Positions 59,683-64,000 of a stretch of DNA of 64,000 bases are shown piece after piece. A program made the translations under genes and the position numbers. Below the pieces are notes generated by a model, which saw only the letters and a program-made list of their open reading frames with translations, was not told where the DNA came from and searched no databases. The stretch is from Litoditis marina (Eukaryota; Nematoda; Chromadorea; Rhabditida; Rhabditidae): positions 23,720,639-23,784,638 of the forward strand of contig OZ038436.1 of the NCBI GenBank assembly GCA_964036275.1. The letters run 5' to 3'. Each line of letters begins with the position of its first letter. Within the stretch, counting starts at the first letter, position 1.

Positions 59683-62600
59683 TCATAACAATTTAACAAC
59701 GGATTTCCCTAATAACGCAATGATGCAGATAGTAACAGTTGCAAAAGCAATCTGACCGTAATCGAAAGATGAACTTGCTACTTCTTTTCCCTGAAACAAT
59801 TTCAATGTATCACACCATTTTTAATAAGATATTTATCTGAACGGCAAATGTTTAGTGACCCCAAAAGACCAATTATTCGTTATTTTCTGGTCAGAAATAT
59901 ATGGTCTAATCAGCAATCTTAAAAAAGAACACCACAAACTTGTTACGTTACATGTTGTAGATTTTCAGAATCGAGTAGAACTATTGGAATTGAGTGAATT
60001 CACCTGTATACTGTTCCTCAACTTGATAACATTCTCTGCTAAACCATTGCATGCTCGGACTGTAGATGCAGACATTCTGTTCAACTGCATGCGATTGCCT
60101 TTATCCTGAAAAGTTCTTGTACACGAAATTAATGGGTAATCAGCTCTACGTTATACAGTTTTGATACTTGATAGAAATTCGAGTAAAGCAAAATACTATC
60201 ATGAGAACAGAAAAAAACTGTTGAATTAAACAACAATCGGTGACGCCTAAATATCATTTAACGTTGAGAGTGACTGTTTCGTGTAATATAAAATACAGCC
60301 AACGCTGTTAAGTACTGGGAGCCTAATTCAAATTAACCTCAAATCCCAGCTGCCTTGCCATACCCGACTTCTGCGACTGTTCTATTGCAATTCTGAAACT
60401 TCTATTGTGACGATATTATCATGAAAACAGAAAAAAACTCTGTTATCGGAAAGCTTGATGAATCTCGAATTACACACAAGATTTTTTAGAAACAGTGGGA
60501 GAAAAACAACTATACCTGTGTCTTCCCATTTCTCTTTGCATCACACACAGCTGATTATTAACGCTTGCCATCAGCTCACTCAGACGAACTAGTGATAGTC
60601 CGGTATAACTAAATTAGGTATTGTGGAAGTTTGCAAGTAATCCCTCTTTCACAAGCTTTGTGCAGAAGATCTGGACATCAAACTTTTTCATACCCATCTA
60701 TTTGATCGAAGGATAGAGTACATCAGATAAACTACTGTAAAACTTTCCGAGATACACTTTTCTTTAGTAGATTATCTAAGAACTGAAGACGTGAACTTTG
60801 ATAGGGTAGATTTTATAGTAAAACGTTAAGAAGAATAAAAACAGGATCCCAATATATAAAACTGAACTTCCGACTACGTTCACATGTAAGAAGACTGTCT
60901 TCACATGTAAGAAGAAGACACGTTTCAAACATAGGAGAAACAACTAAACGTACCTCCCACTCTCGTCGACCCCCAGCCCTGTATAAATGGAAGTGGAATC
61001 CCAGTTGACTACTGAATCTCTTTCTAACTGATCATTTAGAAGAGAATCATCTTTCGGAGGCAACTGTAAGAAGCAAATCTAAATCTGAGAATGACAGATG
61101 ATTAATGATTGCACATTTGTTGCAACACAGTAAAACCATTAATGTTGAACGAATCTCAGCAAACACAGCTACGTGCCTCGAAGTCTAGGAGTGGAGGTGG
61201 AATCTACCAAGAGTTACAGAATAACGTATATAAAACGACCATGATGAGAAGAATACAGCCAAATACACTCAGTTCTACGCAAATTTGATTTTTTCCCTTA
61301 CCGCTGTCCGGTAGGTAAGGTTGCCGAAAAAAGCCTCAGCAACCAATACCCCCATAAGTAACGAACTCGCAAAGTAACACATCAGTAACTTATATCAGAA
61401 GTAGGCTTTTAACCGATCGCATATTCATATTTTCCACTTTGCACATGTAATTATGTATTCTGTTAGTTTTGTTATCGACACACAAAGCACCAGCTGAGAA
61501 AAGAATAGACCAACCTCTACCACACCATCGTAGAGGTCAGACAGAGACAACTTCTCCACAGCATGGATCGCAGCCTCGCTGCAACCTGAACGGAAAAGTA
61601 AACCATTATGTTAAAAAGGAAACAAACAGACGTCCTCATTACTCAGAACGAAAGTTGTCTCGCCACTGCCCCGTGCCTCTCCCGAGAACTCAACCTTGGT
61701 TGAATTTGTGCTTACTGCTGGCTGGAAAGCAGTTGGGATCCGGCATTTTTTCTACCCGTGTCTCGTTCTCAATGTTTTTGAGACAGTTTTGAGGTAGAGA
61801 GGAAGAGTACCACTCTTTCCTTACGTTCTCCCTGATTTTACTAATTTAATTGTTAGATCTGAGAGTTCCCATTATCTGTGGTATAGTAGGGGCCTATCAA
61901 CAGTAAACACGAAAAACGTACCAGCAGCAATGACCGTTTGCTCTGCGATGGTTGAATTTTCTGCTGAAGTCGGCTTTTTATGTAGAAAGGAAATGTGGGA
62001 GAAAGAGCTAGAATAATTCGGTGGACTCGTCTGAAAATGGGATAAAGAAATACATACATTGTTTTTGGATAAGTTATTAAAAATGAAGCGTCAACCTATT
62101 TTCAAATCGCGAGGGTACAAACCAAGTAATCAACACCCAAGATGCAACTTCACATTCTTTCAAAGGGTTTCACAAATTATGATCACACTACCCATCCTCC
62201 AATGAACTTTAACTGATCAACTAACCTTGCCAGATTCTAGAAAAGAGTTTTCATCTTCATCTGAGGTACAAGACGCCGTTCTGCTGTAAATAAAATAATT
62301 TAAAAAAAAAAAAGTTAAAGTTACCCCTGTTCTTCAATTCCTTACGGAACTTGCAAGGGACAACTCAGAGGGAAACTCTGTAAGGCACACTGAATTTGGC
62401 CTACCATCCCCATCCAGCCACGGAGCACCAGGGGAGGCTTCAACTTCCGTAGACATTCTACTACCAATTTATCGCCCACGAAGGGATGAATCGATGAATG
62501 CCTTGGTTTGGCAGTGATGGGGATCGAACGTGTGACCCTTTGAGTGGGGGGTGGCGCCTAAACCACTACACCATTCCACCACGTTTTGTACATAGAGAAC

Positions 62601-63062
62601 GGGTTTCATCAAAAGTCAAGATGTATTGCACCCAAGATAACCAAAGGAGTTTTACCACAAAAACCTACCAAAGTTAAGCGAACCGGAAGAGTTTTACGAA
62701 GAATTAGCACATTATGATTATGACATGGCCTATTCTTCATTAAGATGAGGGGCGCCCGACCAAAGACTGACCAACTAACCAAAATCAATCCTAGTCCACA
62801 AGTGCGAATCCTTCTATATAAAAATGAACTTACAAATAAACATGTATGGAACTTGCTTCCCGTCTTGAAACCATTAATGAGAGAGCAAAGAAACCTCCAG
62901 TAACCGGCGACCATCTTTTCTTTCTTTCAATGAGCTCAGTTGTATATCATAAAATAATAAGTACCTTGGTATCGAAGGTTCGACGGAGGGACGAGCGTAG
63001 TTACGATTCACCGGAATCAATGATTCTTCTCCATCTTCATCATCCGAATTGTAAGAAAACAT
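59683..63062 (-). CDS. Unrecognised tail-anchored coiled-coil membrane protein
   Basis: Nine exons, 267 residues, phases consistent: 63062-62965, 62283-62226, 62030-61922, 61585-61515, 61063-60954, 60608-60516, 60392-60338, 60105-60004, 59790-59683. The N-terminus is acidic and serine-rich (MFSYNSDDEDGEESLIP, CTSDEDENSFLESG), likely disordered and phosphorylated. The middle is helical (LVRLSELMASVNNQLCVMQR; ENVIKLRNSIQ). The last exon ends in a single hydrophobic segment (GQIAFATVTICIIALLG, residues ~244-260) followed by KSVVKLL and stop, the layout of a tail-anchored protein of ER, mitochondria or Golgi. I do not recognise the family; a SNARE-like or organelle-fission adaptor is possible but not supported by a specific motif. 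It converges on NUP88, with 198 bp between stop codons. Confidence 0.75.
62515..62585 (-). other. tRNA-like sequence (tRNA relic or SINE head)
   Basis: On the minus strand: GTGGTGGAATGGTGTAGTGG, with an A-box-like TGGTGTAGTGG, and about 35 bp later a B-box-like CGTTCGATCCCC. The T-arm does not pair well, so a working tRNA is doubtful. It lies in intron 1 of the tail-anchored gene. Confidence 0.4.
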
Positions 63063-64000
63063 GATGAAATTCCTCAAGGACCCAGGATACCAATGTCAAT
63101 CTGAAATGAGAACTGTGGTCATTATCACGGAGTTACGGGAGCTTCTCACTGCTCTACTCTGTACGCTCTTTATAACACACTATTTCTGACGTGTGGCCAT
63201 AGAAAGATAATTAAACTCGGTCAATACGGTCGCTAAATAGCCAGAACAATGTCGACATATCCAAAAAGAGTGAGGTTGGTCCAGTCAACATACAATGACA
63301 GCATACGACGGGGCGGAAAGTGTGGGGAGGGGTAGATAGTATGAAGTCACGTAGCTAGTTCTAGGAAGCTACGAAATTACTCCAGTACAACATATATATA
63401 TCAGTCCGTGCCTTCAAGTACTGAATAGATTAGAGTAATAGAGCGAAATAAACTACGCTACAATTAACACATATTTCAAATTCACCCTTTTCAATCAATA
63501 TCTCAGTGATCAAAGTTACCAGATATTCACAAAGGTAAGTTTCACATCTGTATAGAGTAGAACAACAATGCAAACATACAGTTCAAAAATTCAAACAATG
63601 AAAAAATTTCGAAGCTGCGACGATCGAAGCAAAGCTCATCATTTTGAAACTAAAACAAGAATTTCACCGATCGATAATACCGTAGTTCTACTGAAAATTG
63701 TGATTACAGCGCACTTTGTATTTACTTGCTCAGCTAAAAACCTTGCCAGTCGCTTCGCGAAAAATCCAAAATTCGGTCTGAAACTCTCAGCTTAGTATAA
63801 TTCAGCGAAACTATGGTATTTCCTTCTCTAGTCCGTTCACTCAGATTGAACACAATTTCGACACAAGTTTGGTTCGAAAGTTGACCTGCCTGGGCTATAG
63901 CTACATAGACTATGCGAATTAGCTACGTGAAAGGGAAATCGCAAAATAAAAGTTACCGCCTAGTGCAGTTTATGGTACCAAGAATGCAGTTACAGCTTTC
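63063..64000. other. No gene recognised
   Basis: Upstream region of the tail-anchored protein gene. Open frames present (for example 63568-63795) show no splice context or recognisable protein features. Confidence 0.5.

Noticed and set aside
62515..62585. Functional tRNA gene
   Set aside because: A- and B-box-like motifs exist but the T-arm and anticodon arm do not pair well, so it is listed only as tRNA-like.

Overview
This is nuclear DNA of an animal. It has intron-rich genes with canonical GT..AG junctions, no operons, and orthologues of metazoan genes (FOXJ2/3, BRAT1, NUP88, ELOVL6, RBM28). Divergence from vertebrate proteins, compact introns (about 50 bp to 4 kb), a cysteine-type GPX and very abundant foldback DNA point to an invertebrate, perhaps a lophotrochozoan or flatworm-like lineage. 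I cannot name the species. All gene models were spliced by eye from reading frame, splice consensus and remembered family landmarks. No alignment was run.

Layout: 1.6-6.5 kb (+) a forkhead factor of the FOXJ2/FOXJ3 type. 6.6-12.3 kb (-) two RNA methyltransferases head to tail, NSUN5 (rRNA m5C) and METTL2 (tRNA m3C). 15.2-22.7 kb (+) ELOVL6-type fatty acid elongase. 24.2-38.8 kb (-) two paralogous GPX4-like peroxidases flanking a BRAT1-like HEAT-repeat protein. 39.4-47.1 kb (-) RBM28/Nop4-type nucleolar RNA-binding protein, divergent from 47.8-52.1 kb (+) a small CDC26-like APC/C subunit. 52.6-59.5 kb (+) NUP88-like nucleoporin, convergent with 59.7-63.1 kb (-) an unrecognised tail-anchored membrane protein.

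The other half of the story is repeats. Almost every long intron holds a foldback or terminal-inverted-repeat element. Two copies (25.36-27.38 kb and, inverted, 41.68-43.65 kb) and a diverged relative (48.59-50.21 kb) share an unusual architecture: a large palindromic module at one end, a central array of ~120-140 bp tandem units, and a GC-rich hairpin end. None has a credible transposase ORF. The relative lies inside a 2.83-kb element with ~150-bp terminal inverted repeats and a 9-bp target-site duplication. A second short element also has a perfect 9-bp duplication, so a Mutator-like activity is plausible. A ~40-bp motif recurs across the window in both orientations and is unexplained.

The genes are mostly independent housekeeping functions. 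Several touch RNA processing and ribosome biogenesis (NSUN5, METTL2, RBM28, BRAT1 as a partner of the Integrator nuclease INTS11), but nothing suggests a gene cluster in the bacterial sense. The most notable genic oddity is that GPX exons 2-4 are nearly identical between the two paralogues while their introns and outer exons have diverged.
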